64,000 bases of DNA from Streptomyces liangshanensis (GTDB lineage Bacteria; Actinomycetota; Actinomycetes; Streptomycetales; Streptomycetaceae), in the NCBI RefSeq assembly GCF_011694815.1, contig NZ_CP050177.1:6517501-6581500 (forward strand), given 5' to 3'. Position numbers and translations under genes: made by a program. This document shows, in pieces, positions 47,079 to 56,656 of the stretch (position 1 is the stretch's first letter; each line of letters starts with the position of its first letter). The notes beneath the pieces are model-generated. The model searched no databases. It had not been told where the DNA came from and saw only the letters and a list, made by a program, of their open reading frames with translations.

Positions 47079-50000
47079 ATGACTGACACCGGCCAGGTCC
47101 CGGGCGAGGTACTGCCGGAGAACGCGGGCATGGTGGACCAGCAGGGCGTCCCCGTTCCGAGTACGTACGCGTACCCGGACCCGGACGCGTTGTACCCGGA
47201 CCCGCTGCGCCCCGATCCGTCGTACGGCGACCACGCGTACGGGGACGTCTCGTACGGCGACGCGGTGTATCCCGAGGCGGCGTACCAGGAGCCCGCGTAC
47301 CAGGACACGACGTACGGGCAGCCGTTGTACCAGACGCCCGCGGAGCCGGTGGCCGAGGAGGAGGACGTCCTGCTCATGCCGAGCGGCCAGGGCGGCTGGG
47401 CGGACCCGCTCCCGGTGCCCTCGCCCGAGCCGGTACGGGTGCGGCAGCAGGTGCCGCCGATAGAACAGCCGGCGCCGCTGGCGGAGCCGGTTTCCCCGTC
47501 GCCTTCCCCGTTCGTGCCGGGGGAAGAGGTGTCGGCCGCGGTACCGGCGCCGGCCCCTGCCCCGGAGGGGTACCAGCCGTCGCAGGAGTTCGCGGCCGAG
47601 CAGTACGCCGCCGAGCAGGCCTTCCAGGCGCCGGAGTTCGCGCCCCCGGAGCAGGTGATTCCCCAGCACGTACCGGACGCTGAGGAAGCCGGGACGACGA
47701 CCGGCCACGAGCCGCTCGCCCCCGGGAACGTGGCCGCGGGCCAGGACCCGGCTGCGCAGGCGTCCGCCGCCCAAAGCCCCGCCGACCAAGTTCCCGCCGC
47801 CGAAAGCCCCGCCGACCAGGGCCCCGCGGGCCAGGAACCCAGCGGCCAGGAGACACCCGCGGAGGAATCCCCCGGAAGCGCTCCGCCGCCGCACCAGCCC
47901 GAGGCGCACGAGACCGACGGCCGGGACTCCGGTGCGGTGGATCTCACGGCGGTACGGACCCCGGAGCCCGAGCCGGCCCCCGCCCGTACGGCCCCCGTTC
48001 CCACCCCTGCTCCCGCCCCGACGCCGACGCCCGTGCGCCGGCCGCTGCACCTGGGCCCGCCCGTCCCGGACACCTCCGGCGGAGTGGTGCGCTCGCTGGC
48101 CGACCGCGGCCCGGCCGCACCGGCCCGAGCCGTCCGGGTACGGAACAGGCCGCAGCCGACCCCGACTCTGGGCCCCGAGTACCTGGACGTTCCGCGTGAG
48201 GACCCCGCGGTCGCCCCGCCCCCCCAGACCCCCCAGTTGAGCGAGATCCCGCCGCAGGCGGGCACGCCCTGGAGCGCCGAAACGGCGGCCCCGGCAGAAA
48301 CGGTCGTTCAGGAACCCGAGCAGGCGCCGACCGAAGCGGTCGAGGCGCAGCTCCCGCCGACGGAGCCCGAACAGGCTCCGGAAGAGACGCCCGTGGTGGC
48401 GGAGCAGGCCGAACAGGCCCCGGAGACCCCGACCCCGGCCCCGGAGGCCGTACACGACCCGGTCGAGGCCCCCACCGAGGCACCGCTGCCGGAACCGACT
48501 CCCGTCCCCGTACCCGAGGCGGACGTCGCCCCGGTGGCGGAACCGGACCCGGAGCCGGAACCGCAGCCGGAACCGGCCCCCGTGGCGACCCCCGAACCGG
48601 AGCCCGAGCCGGAAGTCGCAGCCGTAGCGGTACCCGAGGTAGAGGCCCAGGCCGAACCCGAACTCGCCGCGCCCGAACTCGCGCCGGTCACGGCAGTGGC
48701 TCCCGAGGCCGCCCCCGAGGCCGAGATCGCACCTGCGCCTGAGGCCAACGCCGTACCCGTAACGGTACTTGAACCGGACCCCGTACCGGAGCCGGAAGAG
48801 GCGACGCCTGCCGCCGCCGACCCGGCCCTTGCCGCCGAACCGACGGCCCCCGAGGCAGCCCCGGCTCCCGCCCCCGAGGCTCCCCTCGCCGCCGAAACCA
48901 CCCTGACCGCCGAAACCACCCCGCCCGCAACCGAGGTCCCCGCAACCGAAGCCCCGGCACCGGAAGCCCCCACGGCCGAAGTCCTTGCAACCGAGGCCCC
49001 CGCGGCCGAAGGCGCGAGCCCCGGCCATGAAGCGGCGGCCCCGGTGGAGACGACGGTCGCCGCCGCCTCCGGATACGACGACGCGGAGCGCGACGCCGTA
49101 CTGCGCGTGATGCGCGAACGACGCGACATCCGCAACGGCTTCCGCTCCGACCCGGTCCCGCACGAGGTGCTGCTCCGCGTCCTGGAGGCCGCCCACACCG
49201 CGCCGAGCGTGGGCCACTCCCAGCCCTGGGACTTCGTGGTCATCCGCTCGGCGGAGACGCGGCGTTCCATGCACGAACTGGCCCAGCGCCAGCGCGAGGC
49301 GTACGCGAAGTCGCTGCCCAAGGGGCGGGCGAAGCAGTTCAAGGAACTGAAGATCGAGGCCATCCTCGAAACGCCGGTGAACATCGTCGTCACCGCCGAC
49401 CCGACGCGCGGCGGCCGGCACACGCTCGGCCGTCATACCCAGCCGCAGATGGCGCCGTACTCCTCCGCGCTCGCGGTGGAGAACCTCTGGCTCGCCGCCC
49501 GCGCGGAAGGGCTCGGCGTCGGCTGGGTCAGCTTCTTCGACGAGCGCGAGATGGTACGGGCGCTGGGCCTGCCCGAGCACCTGGAGGTCGTGGCGTACCT
49601 GGTGGTGGGGTACGTGGACGAGTTCCCCGAGGAGCCCGAGCTGATGCAGGCGGGCTGGTCGAAGCGCCGCCCGCTGTCCTGGGTCGTCCACGAGGAGACG
49701 TACGGCCGCCGCGCCCTGCCCGGCGGGGAGCCGCAGGATCTGCTCCAGGAGACCGTCGGGGCGATCCGTCCGCTGGACGCGAAGGCGCTGGGGGAGGCGT
49801 GGGAGCGCCAGAAGCGGATGACCAAGCCGGCCGGCGCGCTCGGCATGCTGGAGATCATCTCCGCCCAGCTCAGCGGCCTGTCGCGGCTGTGCCCGCCGCC
49901 CATTCCCGAGCCGGCGGCGGTGGCGATCTTCGCGGGTGACCACGGGGTGCACGCCCAGGGGGTGACCCCGTGGCCGCAGGAGGTGACCGCGCAGATGGTC

Positions 50001-50789
50001 GCCAACTTCCTCGGCGGGGGCGCGGTGTGCAACGCGTTCGCCAACCAGGTGGGCGCCGAGGTCTGCGTGATCGACGTCGGTGTCGTGGGCGACCTGCCGG
50101 CCACGCCGGGGCTGCTGCCCCGCAAGGTGCGGGCGGGTACGGCGGACTTCACGACCGGTCCCGCGCTGAGCCGCGAAGAGGTCGTCGCGGCGATCGAGGT
50201 GGGCATCGAGACGGCCCGCGATCTGGTGGCGGCGGGCAACAAGGCGCTGCTGACGGGGGAGATGGGCATCGCCAACACGACGGTGTCGGCGGCGCTGATC
50301 TGCGTGTACACGGGCCAGGACCCGGCCGAGGTCACGGGGCGCGGCACAGGCATCAACGACGAGACGCACGCGCGGAAGATCGACGTCGTACGGCGCGGAC
50401 TCGACCTCCACCGCCCGGACCCGTCCGACCCGGTGGGTGTCCTCGCGGCGGTGGGCGGTCTGGAGCACGCGGCGATGGTCGGATTCCTGCTGGGCGGCGC
50501 GTCGTTGCGTACGCCGGTGATCCTGGACGGGGTCAGCGCGGGGGCGGCGGCGCTGGTGGCGCGGGCGATCGCGCCGGAGGCCCTGGCGGCCTGCATCGCG
50601 GGCCACCGCAGCGCCGAGCCCGGCCACGTGGCGGCCCTCAACAAGCTGGGCCTGCGCCCCCTGATAGACCTGGACCTGCGCCTGGGCGAGGGCACGGGCG
50701 CACTCCTGGCCCTCCCGGTGGTCCAGAGCGCGGCCCGAGCGATGCACGAGGTAGCAACGTTCGACTCGGCAGGCGTCACAGAAAAGTAG
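47079..50789 (+). CDS. cobT: BluB-CobT fusion with long disordered N-terminus
   Basis: A 1236-aa protein. Residues 1-664 are low-complexity Pro/Ala/Glu/Val sequence, beginning with a Tyr-rich repeat (SYGDHAYGDVSYGDAVYPEA) and then PEPEP/APEAP arrays. Residues about 665-885 are BluB (YDDAERDAVLRVMRERRDIRNGF, SQPWDFVVIRS, PQMAPYSSALAVENLWLAARAEG), the flavin-destructive synthase of 5,6-dimethylbenzimidazole. Residues about 888-1236 are CobT (AIFAGDHGVHAQGVTPWPQEV, LLTGEMGIANTTVSAALI, VSAGAAALVARAIAPEA), which makes alpha-ribazole phosphate. The fusion channels DMB into the lower ligand. ATG 47079 has GAGGGG upstream. Domain calls are firm; the role of the disordered half is unknown. Confidence 0.93.
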   Translation: MTDTGQVPGEVLPENAGMVDQQGVPVPSTYAYPDPDALYPDPLRPDPSYGDHAYGDVSYGDAVYPEAAYQEPAYQDTTYGQPLYQTPAEPVAEEEDVLLMPSGQGGWADPLPVPSPEPVRVRQQVPPIEQPAPLAEPVSPSPSPFVPGEEVSAAVPAPAPAPEGYQPSQEFAAEQYAAEQAFQAPEFAPPEQVIPQHVPDAEEAGTTTGHEPLAPGNVAAGQDPAAQASAAQSPADQVPAAESPADQGPAGQEPSGQETPAEESPGSAPPPHQPEAHETDGRDSGAVDLTAVRTPEPEPAPARTAPVPTPAPAPTPTPVRRPLHLGPPVPDTSGGVVRSLADRGPAAPARAVRVRNRPQPTPTLGPEYLDVPREDPAVAPPPQTPQLSEIPPQAGTPWSAETAAPAETVVQEPEQAPTEAVEAQLPPTEPEQAPEETPVVAEQAEQAPETPTPAPEAVHDPVEAPTEAPLPEPTPVPVPEADVAPVAEPDPEPEPQPEPAPVATPEPEPEPEVAAVAVPEVEAQAEPELAAPELAPVTAVAPEAAPEAEIAPAPEANAVPVTVLEPDPVPEPEEATPAAADPALAAEPTAPEAAPAPAPEAPLAAETTLTAETTPPATEVPATEAPAPEAPTAEVLATEAPAAEGASPGHEAAAPVETTVAAASGYDDAERDAVLRVMRERRDIRNGFRSDPVPHEVLLRVLEAAHTAPSVGHSQPWDFVVIRSAETRRSMHELAQRQREAYAKSLPKGRAKQFKELKIEAILETPVNIVVTADPTRGGRHTLGRHTQPQMAPYSSALAVENLWLAARAEGLGVGWVSFFDEREMVRALGLPEHLEVVAYLVVGYVDEFPEEPELMQAGWSKRRPLSWVVHEETYGRRALPGGEPQDLLQETVGAIRPLDAKALGEAWERQKRMTKPAGALGMLEIISAQLSGLSRLCPPPIPEPAAVAIFAGDHGVHAQGVTPWPQEVTAQMVANFLGGGAVCNAFANQVGAEVCVIDVGVVGDLPATPGLLPRKVRAGTADFTTGPALSREEVVAAIEVGIETARDLVAAGNKALLTGEMGIANTTVSAALICVYTGQDPAEVTGRGTGINDETHARKIDVVRRGLDLHRPDPSDPVGVLAAVGGLEHAAMVGFLLGGASLRTPVILDGVSAGAAALVARAIAPEALAACIAGHRSAEPGHVAALNKLGLRPLIDLDLRLGEGTGALLALPVVQSAARAMHEVATFDSAGVTEK

Positions 50790-51406
50790 CCCGCCCGACC
50801 CGCCGAACCACACCACCCGACGGCGGCCGCGAAGCGCCGCGCACATCCGGGCGCCCGACGACGTTGCGTCGAGCCGCGTCGGCCCAGGGCCGTTCTGGGT
50901 GGCCCGGACCGTTGGGGCGACTGTCGGGGTTCGGCGATCCGGCGACGTGACGCGGAACCGGTGCCGTACCGCCACCCACCGTCGGCCTGGACAGCCGTAA
51001 TCGTCGCCGAGTGCGGAGCCGGCGGACCGGGCCGTTGAGCGATGGCCTGGTGGCCCGACGGTTGGCAGGGGTCTTCGGGGTGGTGGGTGGGCGCGTACCG
51101 GCTGCGGCCCGCGGGACGGCGGCATGGCTCGGCCCGTTCAGGGTCCCCGGGACGGGGTGGCTCGGCGGCCCGCCCGCGGCCCACGGGCCGTACAGTCCAT
51201 CGACCGCACAGCCCACCGGTCGGTGGGGCGGGCCCTCCCGGCGCGGGGGCGGGGAGCGGCCGGCGGGCACCCGGCCCTGGGTGGGGGCCGCGTACCCACC
51301 CGCGACCCCGGCGCCCACGCCGCAGCCCGCCCCGCGCAGGCCTCCCCGTAAGCTGGTTGCCGGGAGTCACCCCATCTCACCAGCCGCTTCAGGAGTCCCT
51401 ACCGAC
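50790..51406. other. intergenic region before cysG/cobA-like gene
   Basis: About 617 bases with no convincing gene on either strand. A CCCACC-GGTC-GGTGGG hairpin is at 51212-51227. An AGGAG at 51391-51395 is the probable RBS of the next gene. No B12 box was found. Confidence 0.4.
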
Positions 51407-52621
51407 ATGGCCGAGCACGCCGAGCACCCCGCCTACCCCGTCGGACTGCGCCTCTCCGGGCGGCGCGTCGTTGTTGTCGGCGGCGGGCAGGTCGCCCAGC
51501 GCCGACTGCCGGCGCTCATCGCGGCGGGCGCCGACATCGTGCTCGTGTCGCCCTCCGCGAAGGCCTCCGTCGAAGCGATGGCCGAGTCCGGCGAGATCCG
51601 CTGGGAGCGGCGGCGGTACGAAGAGGGCGACCTCGCCGGCGCCTGGTACGTCCTCGTGGCGTCCAGCGACCCCGTCGCGAACGCCACCGCCTCCGCCGAG
51701 GCGGAACGTCACCGCGTCTGGTGCGTCCGCAGCGACGACGCCGAGGCCGCCACCGCCTGGACCCCCGCCACGGGCCGCAGCGAGGGCCTCACCGTCGCCG
51801 TGCTCACCGGCCGCGACCCCCGCCGCTCCGCCGCCGTCCGCGACGCCATCGTCGAAGGCCTGCGCGACGGCACCCTCGCCGCCCCCCACCACCGCACTCG
51901 CACGCCCGGCGTCGCCCTCGTCGGCGGCGGACCCGGCGACCCGGACCTGATCACGGTGCGCGGCCGCCGCCTCCTCTCCGAGGCGGACGTCGTCATCGCC
52001 GACCGCCTCGGCCCCCGCGACCTCCTCGACGAGCTGCCGCCGCACGTCGAGGTGATAGACGCGGCGAAGATCCCGTACGGCCGTGCCATGGCCCAGGAGG
52101 CGATCAACGACGCGCTGATCGAACACGCCAAGGCCGGCAAGGCCGTCGTCCGCCTCAAGGGCGGCGACCCGTTCGTGTTCGGACGCGGCATGGAGGAGGT
52201 CCACGCCCTCGCCGCCGTCGGCATCCCCTGCGTGGTCGTCCCCGGCATCTCCAGCTCCATCAGCGTCCCGGGCGCGGCCGGCATCCCCGTCACGCACCGC
52301 GGGGTGGCCCACGAGTTCACGGTGGTCAGCGGCCACGTCGCCCCCGACGACGCCCGTTCCCTGGTCGACTGGGCCGCCCTCGCCCGCCTGCGCGGCACGC
52401 TGGTCCTCCTGATGGCCGTCGACAAGATCGGCGCCATCGCCGGGGCCCTCGTCGCGCACGGCAAGTCCCCCGACACCCCGGTCGCCCTCGTCCAGGAGGG
52501 CACCACCGCCACCCAACGCCGGGTCGACGCGACCCTCGCGACGGTCGCGGAGGCCGTGAAGACCCACGACGTACGCCCCCCGGCGGTCATCGTGATCGGC
52601 GAAGTAGTGGCCCTGGACTGA
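51407..52621 (+). CDS. Precorrin-2 dehydrogenase / uroporphyrinogen-III C-methyltransferase
   Basis: A 404-aa CysG-like bifunctional protein. Residues 10-150: NAD-binding precorrin-2 dehydrogenase (RRVVVVGGGQVAQRRLPALIAAGADIVLVSP). Residues about 165-404: SUMT domain (VALVGGGPGDPDLITVRGRRLLSEADVVIADRL, KAVVRLKGGDPFVFGRGMEEV, TVVSGHVAPDD). It makes precorrin-2/sirohydrochlorin for cobalamin and siroheme. ATG 51407 has AGGAG 11 nt upstream. The function of the N-terminal half as ferrochelatase is unproven. Confidence 0.92.
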   Translation: MAEHAEHPAYPVGLRLSGRRVVVVGGGQVAQRRLPALIAAGADIVLVSPSAKASVEAMAESGEIRWERRRYEEGDLAGAWYVLVASSDPVANATASAEAERHRVWCVRSDDAEAATAWTPATGRSEGLTVAVLTGRDPRRSAAVRDAIVEGLRDGTLAAPHHRTRTPGVALVGGGPGDPDLITVRGRRLLSEADVVIADRLGPRDLLDELPPHVEVIDAAKIPYGRAMAQEAINDALIEHAKAGKAVVRLKGGDPFVFGRGMEEVHALAAVGIPCVVVPGISSSISVPGAAGIPVTHRGVAHEFTVVSGHVAPDDARSLVDWAALARLRGTLVLLMAVDKIGAIAGALVAHGKSPDTPVALVQEGTTATQRRVDATLATVAEAVKTHDVRPPAVIVIGEVVALD

Positions 52622-53497
52622 GCGGTACGGGGCGTACCCGGCGCCCGCCGACCCCGGCGCCGGCGCGCCCGTCCCCAACCGACGCGGAAACGACGCCCAC
52701 CGGCGCCGCCCAGGACCACGAAGCCGGCACCCCCGGCGTACAGGTCCCCCCGGGTACATCCGCAGACACCCCCGAACCGCCCTCGGACCCGGCGCCCTCG
52801 GACTGCCCTCGGACCCGGCGCCCTCGGACCGGCGTCCCGGACCTGGGGCCCCGGACCCGCCGCTCCAGGAGCGGCGCCCCAAGACCGACGCCCCCCGGAC
52901 GGGCCTCCCCCCCCCGGACCCTGGTTCCCCCCGACACCGAGCCCACCGGCCTCCAGCCACCCGGCCCCCCGGCGTCCCCGGCCTCCAGCCACCCGGCCCC
53001 CGGCTTCTGGCCACCCGGCCACCCGGCCTCCAGCCCCGGCCTCCGGCCACCCGGTCCCCGGCCCCTGGCCACCCGGCCTCCGGCCCCCGGACCTGCCTCC
53101 TCCTGGACCGTGTCCCTCCCCCCGACACCGAGCCCACCAGCCCGCAGGCTCCCGGCTCCCGGCAACCCGGCCCCCGGACTGGCCTTCCCCCCGGACCGTC
53201 GCCCCCCGACACCGAGCCCACCAGCCCACCAGCCCGCAGGCGCCGGGCGCCGGGCCCCGGCCACCCGGCCCGCGGGCCCCCAGCCCCCTCAGTACGCCAC
53301 CCACCCCAACCCCAACCCACCCCAACCCCACCCCCGCCCCCTCCTCGCCTGGCAGGCCCGCATCCCAGGGCCCCGTCCAGAACCGCGCCGCGCGAGGCAA
53401 GCCAGGGACACCCGACACCCAGCACCCAGCAGGGGCACGGCCACCCATCCCCACCCCCGTGGCCAACCATCCCCCCGCCTCAAGGCAGGATGAACAC
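52622..53497. repeat. C-rich low-complexity repeat block
   Basis: About 870 bp with no convincing gene: plus strand very C/G-rich, built of short motifs such as GGCCACCCGGCC and CCCGGCCTCC. A 17-bp word, CCGACACCGAGCCCACC, occurs three times (52931, 53122, 53206). Long open frames here are repeat artefacts. Confidence 0.7.
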
Positions 53498-54316
53498 GTG
53501 GCTGAACTCATCACCGTCGACGACCCGGACGACCCCCGCCTGCACGACTACACCGGCCTCACCGACGTGGAGCTGCGCCGCAGGCGCGAACCCGCCGAGG
53601 GGCTCTTCATCGCCGAGGGCGAGAAGGTCATCCGGCGCGCGACCGAGGCCGGTTACGCGATGCGGTCCATGCTTCTCTCCGCCAAGTGGGTCGGGCCCCT
53701 CCGGGACGTGATCGACGCCGCGCAGGCCCCTGTCTACGAGGTCACCCCCGACCTCGCCGAGCGCGTCACCGGCTACCACGTCCACCGCGGCGCCCTCGCC
53801 TCCATGCGGCGCGAGCCGCTCCCGGAGCCGGCCGAGGTGCTCCGTACCGCCCGTAGCGGCGAGGGCCAACGCGTCGCCCTCTTCGAGGACATCGTCGACC
53901 ACGCGAACCTGGGCGCCGCCTTCCGCAACGCGGCCGCTCTGGGCGTCGACGCCGTCTTCCTCACGCCACGCTGCGCCGACCCCCTGTACCGGCGGTCGGT
54001 GAAGGTGTCCATGGGCGCCGTGTTCCAGGTCCCCTGGACCCGGCTGGCCTCCTGGCCGCAGGACGTCGAGCTCTTCCGCCGGCACGGCTTCGTGACGGCC
54101 GCCCTGTGCCTCGGCGAGAAGTCGATCACGGTGGACGAACTGGCCGCCCGCCGCTACGAGAAGCTGGCCCTCATGCTCGGCACCGAAGGCGACGGCCTCT
54201 CGGACGCCGCCCTGCGCGCGGCCGACGAATGGGTCCGGATCCCGATGGCCGCGGGAGTGGACTCCCTCAACGTCGCCGCCGCGTCCGCCGTCGCCTTCTA
54301 CACGACAAGGCTCTGA
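53498..54316 (+). CDS. SPOUT (TrmH/SpoU) family RNA methyltransferase
   Basis: A 272-aa enzyme. N-terminal substrate-binding domain (GLFIAEGEKVIRRATEAGYAMRSMLLS), then the trefoil-knot motifs: motif 1 VDHANLGAAFRNAAALGVDAVFLTP, motif 2 LALMLGTEGDGLSD, motif 3 IPMAAGVDSLNVAAASAVAFY. It 2'-O-methylates a ribose in rRNA or tRNA; target unknown. GTG 53498, AGGA upstream 7 nt. Confidence 0.92.
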   Translation: MAELITVDDPDDPRLHDYTGLTDVELRRRREPAEGLFIAEGEKVIRRATEAGYAMRSMLLSAKWVGPLRDVIDAAQAPVYEVTPDLAERVTGYHVHRGALASMRREPLPEPAEVLRTARSGEGQRVALFEDIVDHANLGAAFRNAAALGVDAVFLTPRCADPLYRRSVKVSMGAVFQVPWTRLASWPQDVELFRRHGFVTAALCLGEKSITVDELAARRYEKLALMLGTEGDGLSDAALRAADEWVRIPMAAGVDSLNVAAASAVAFYTTRL

Positions 54317-54328
54317 CCGACCGTTAGC

Positions 54329-54508
54329 GGACCGACCGCCACCGGACCGACCTTCGCCGGATCGACCGGTGCCGGACTGCCCGCCGCCGGGCCGACCTCT
54401 GCCAGATCGACCGCTGCCGGACTGCCTGCTGCCGGATTGACCTCCGCCAGATGGACCGGTGCCGGACTGCCCGCTGCCGGGTCGCCCCCTACCGGACTGC
54501 CCGTCCGG
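54329..54508. repeat. 15-bp minisatellite, 12 units
   Basis: Twelve consecutive 15-bp units, consensus near GGACTGACCGCTGCC, starting at 54329 and phased without indels to 54508. Lies between convergent genes, 12 bp after the methyltransferase stop. Units differ by one to five bases. Both strands stay open in some frames because the period is a multiple of three, but I see no credible product. Confidence 0.85.
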
Positions 54509-54700
54509 TGTACGGCCCCGTCCGCCGTACCGCCCGCCCGGTACGTCGTCACCGCGCAACCACCGCCCCCACCGCCGTACTTGACGGACCGGCCGGCCAA
54601 CTCCACCGGAGACCGGCAGTCCTCCGCAACGGCAACACGCAACGGCCACGCTCCCGCACTCCGGCCTGACGCACCGTCCACCGGCGGCGGCGCTCCGGCG
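54509..54700. other. intergenic region between minisatellite and kinase gene
   Basis: No gene or operator seen; GC-rich spacer downstream of both convergent genes. Confidence 0.3.
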
Positions 54701-56002
54701 TCAGAGTTTCTGGGCCGCCGCGATCCCGAGGGCGACGATCAGCGTCACCACGACGAACACGATCAGGCGCTGCCGCAGGAGCCGCGGATTGGCGGGGCGG
54801 CGGACGCCCGAGGCCGACCGGGACGCGGTGTTCTGCCGCCCGCCCATACGGGCACCGGCACCCTCCCGCTGCTGCGGGGGCCGCCGACCACCGGTACGCG
54901 GGGCACCGCCCCGGGGGGAACCGGAACGCGAGGCCGGAGAGCCCTGGGTGCGACTCTGAGGCGCGCGGTCCCGGTCCCGGTCCCGCTCCGGCGCCCGGTC
55001 CCGATCCACACCCCGCTCCCGGTCGCCACCACGCTCCCGCTCCCGCTCCACACCCCGTTCCCGCTCGGCGGGCCCCCGTTCCATCCGCTCCGTGTAGCGC
55101 TCGGTCATCCGCCCCGTCGCCATGTCCTGCTCGGTACGGTCCCGCTGGGCCGGCGGCCTGATCTCGGCCACGCCCTGCGCCTCCCTGGCCGCGATCTCCT
55201 TCAGCCGCATCGACAGTTGGAGCGTGCTCGGCCGGTCCTCGGGATCCTTCGCGAGGCACGCCCGTACGAGCGGCGCGAGCGCGTCCGGCACCCCGTACAG
55301 CTGCGCCTCCTCATGCACCACCCGGTAGAGCATGACCTCCGAACTGCCCTGCCCGAACGGGGAGTCCGCCGTGGCCGCGTACGCCAGCGTGGCGCCCAGC
55401 GAGAAGACGTCGGTGGCGGGCGTCACCGCCACCCCCCGTACCTGCTCGGGCGCGAGGAAACCGGGCGACCCGACCGCCGTGCCGACATGCGTCAGCGTGC
55501 TCGCGCCGGTCGCCCAGGCGATGCCGAAGTCGATGATGCGCGGGCCCTTGGGGGAGAGCAGGATGTTCGACGGCTTGAGGTCGCGGTGCACCACCCCCGC
55601 CTCGTGCACGGCCACCAGCCCCTCGGAGAGCGCCGCGCCCACGGAGGCCACCTCGGCGGCGCTCAGCGGGCCCTCCTCGTTCACCTTGTCGTGCAGCGAC
55701 GGCCCGGGCACGTACTGCGTCGCGAACCACGGACGCTCCGCGTCGAGGTCCGCCGCCACCAGCCGGGCCGTACAGCCGCCCCGGATCCGCCGCGCGGCGG
55801 ACACCTCGCGGGCGAACCGCGACCGGAACTCCTGATCCTCGGCCAGATCCGGCCGGATCACCTTCAGCGCGACCCGCTGGCCGCGCCGGTCGGACCCCAG
55901 ATAGACGACACCCATGCCGCCTGCGCCCAGCCGTCGGTGAAGCCTGAACGAACCGACGACACGCGGGTCCTCGCGCCGGAGCCGCATCATCGCCATGTCC
56001 AT
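54701..56002 (-). CDS. Membrane-anchored serine/threonine protein kinase
   Basis: A 433-aa Hanks-type kinase: P-loop RRLGAGGMGVVYLGSD, VALKVI lysine, catalytic VVHRDLKPSNILLS, IIDFGIAWA (DFG), APEQVRGVAVTPATDVFSLG. After the kinase (about residue 270) comes a long charged linker of ER/DR dipeptides (ERERGVERERERGGDRERGVDRDR) and one C-terminal TM helix (LIVFVVVTLIVALGIAAAQKL) with almost no extracellular part. So it senses from inside or at the membrane, without PASTA. ATG 56002 preferred over an upstream GTG. Confidence 0.9.
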   Translation of the reverse strand: MDMAMMRLRREDPRVVGSFRLHRRLGAGGMGVVYLGSDRRGQRVALKVIRPDLAEDQEFRSRFAREVSAARRIRGGCTARLVAADLDAERPWFATQYVPGPSLHDKVNEEGPLSAAEVASVGAALSEGLVAVHEAGVVHRDLKPSNILLSPKGPRIIDFGIAWATGASTLTHVGTAVGSPGFLAPEQVRGVAVTPATDVFSLGATLAYAATADSPFGQGSSEVMLYRVVHEEAQLYGVPDALAPLVRACLAKDPEDRPSTLQLSMRLKEIAAREAQGVAEIRPPAQRDRTEQDMATGRMTERYTERMERGPAERERGVERERERGGDRERGVDRDRAPERDRDRDRAPQSRTQGSPASRSGSPRGGAPRTGGRRPPQQREGAGARMGGRQNTASRSASGVRRPANPRLLRQRLIVFVVVTLIVALGIAAAQKL

Positions 56003-56199
56003 CCCCGCTGCCCGGTCGTCCGTGTGACGTGGCACAGCTTACGTACCCGCGCCCCGGCGCGCTCATAGGCCGCGCCCTCACGGGCCGACCGATTGTCAGT
56101 GCGGGGTGGGAAACTTGAAGCGTGGTCAGGGGATGGCGGATCCAGGTCCCTTGGCCCGCGAGAGATCTCAAGGGTCCGTCGCAGAAGGGGGATTGGATC

Positions 56200-56457
56200 G
56201 TGAAGGGTGACCGGGTGGAGATAGTCGTGGACGCCGGGGACACGACGCGTACGTACGAAGTGGTGGCAAGCCGGGCAGGCCGCAGGGTCGAGACGGCGGT
56301 GCGCAGGGGAGTGGTGGAAGTGAGCGAAGTCACCCGCAACGGCACGGTGGTCCGCACCGCCAGGTTCATGGCGACGCGGGTGCTCGCCCTGGTGGAGCAG
56401 CCGGTCCCGAGGGAGGAGCCGTCGGAGCGTCCCCTCCGGGAAGACCCCAAGTCCTGA
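56200..56457 (+). CDS. Small conserved hypothetical protein
   Basis: An 85-aa beta-rich protein: VKGDRVEIVVDAGDTTRTYEVV, then TRNGTVVRTARFMATRVLALVEQ. Short strands suggest an SH3-like or barrel domain; family unrecognised. GTG 56200 has AAGGGG upstream. Divergent from the kinase gene at 56002. Confidence 0.7.
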   Translation: MKGDRVEIVVDAGDTTRTYEVVASRAGRRVETAVRRGVVEVSEVTRNGTVVRTARFMATRVLALVEQPVPREEPSERPLREDPKS

Positions 56458-56572
56458 GGCGATCGCGTACGGCCGTCTCCACCCAGGGGAGTACGTGATC
56501 GGTACCGGGCTCATCCTCCGGGAGGCCCGGCAATCGGTACGCGGGCATGACGACCGGAGGTCGTCGCGTCCC

Positions 56573-56633
56573 TAGTGTTGAGGTCAAGCGGCGAGTGCAG
56601 GTACTCGTCCCCCGAGGTCGGACACTCGCCGCT
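56573..56633 (+). promoter_or_regulatory. promoter plus 5'-end hairpin of the 68-aa membrane protein gene
   Basis: -10-like TAGTGT (56573-56578) predicts a start at about 56585. Immediately after, AGCGGCGAGTG (56587-56597) and CACTCGCCGCT (56623-56633) form a perfect 11-bp stem with an inner CTCG/CGAG stem. The RNA would thus begin with a strong hairpin. The RBS (AGGAGAGGG) follows at about 56645-56653. Confidence 0.6.
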
Positions 56634-56656
56634 GCCAATCTGACAGGAGAGGGACC

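Noticed and set aside
51389..53470. Long minus-strand open frames (GWWARCRG repeats) opposite cysG-like gene and the C-rich block
   Set aside because: Antisense shadow of a high-GC gene plus low-complexity repeats; no start signal or recognisable family.
54298..54681. Minus-strand open frame with PAAGSPAPVDLAE-type pentapeptide repeats
   Set aside because: It is the direct translation of the 15-bp minisatellite; any frame of a period-15 repeat stays open. No RBS or conserved domain.
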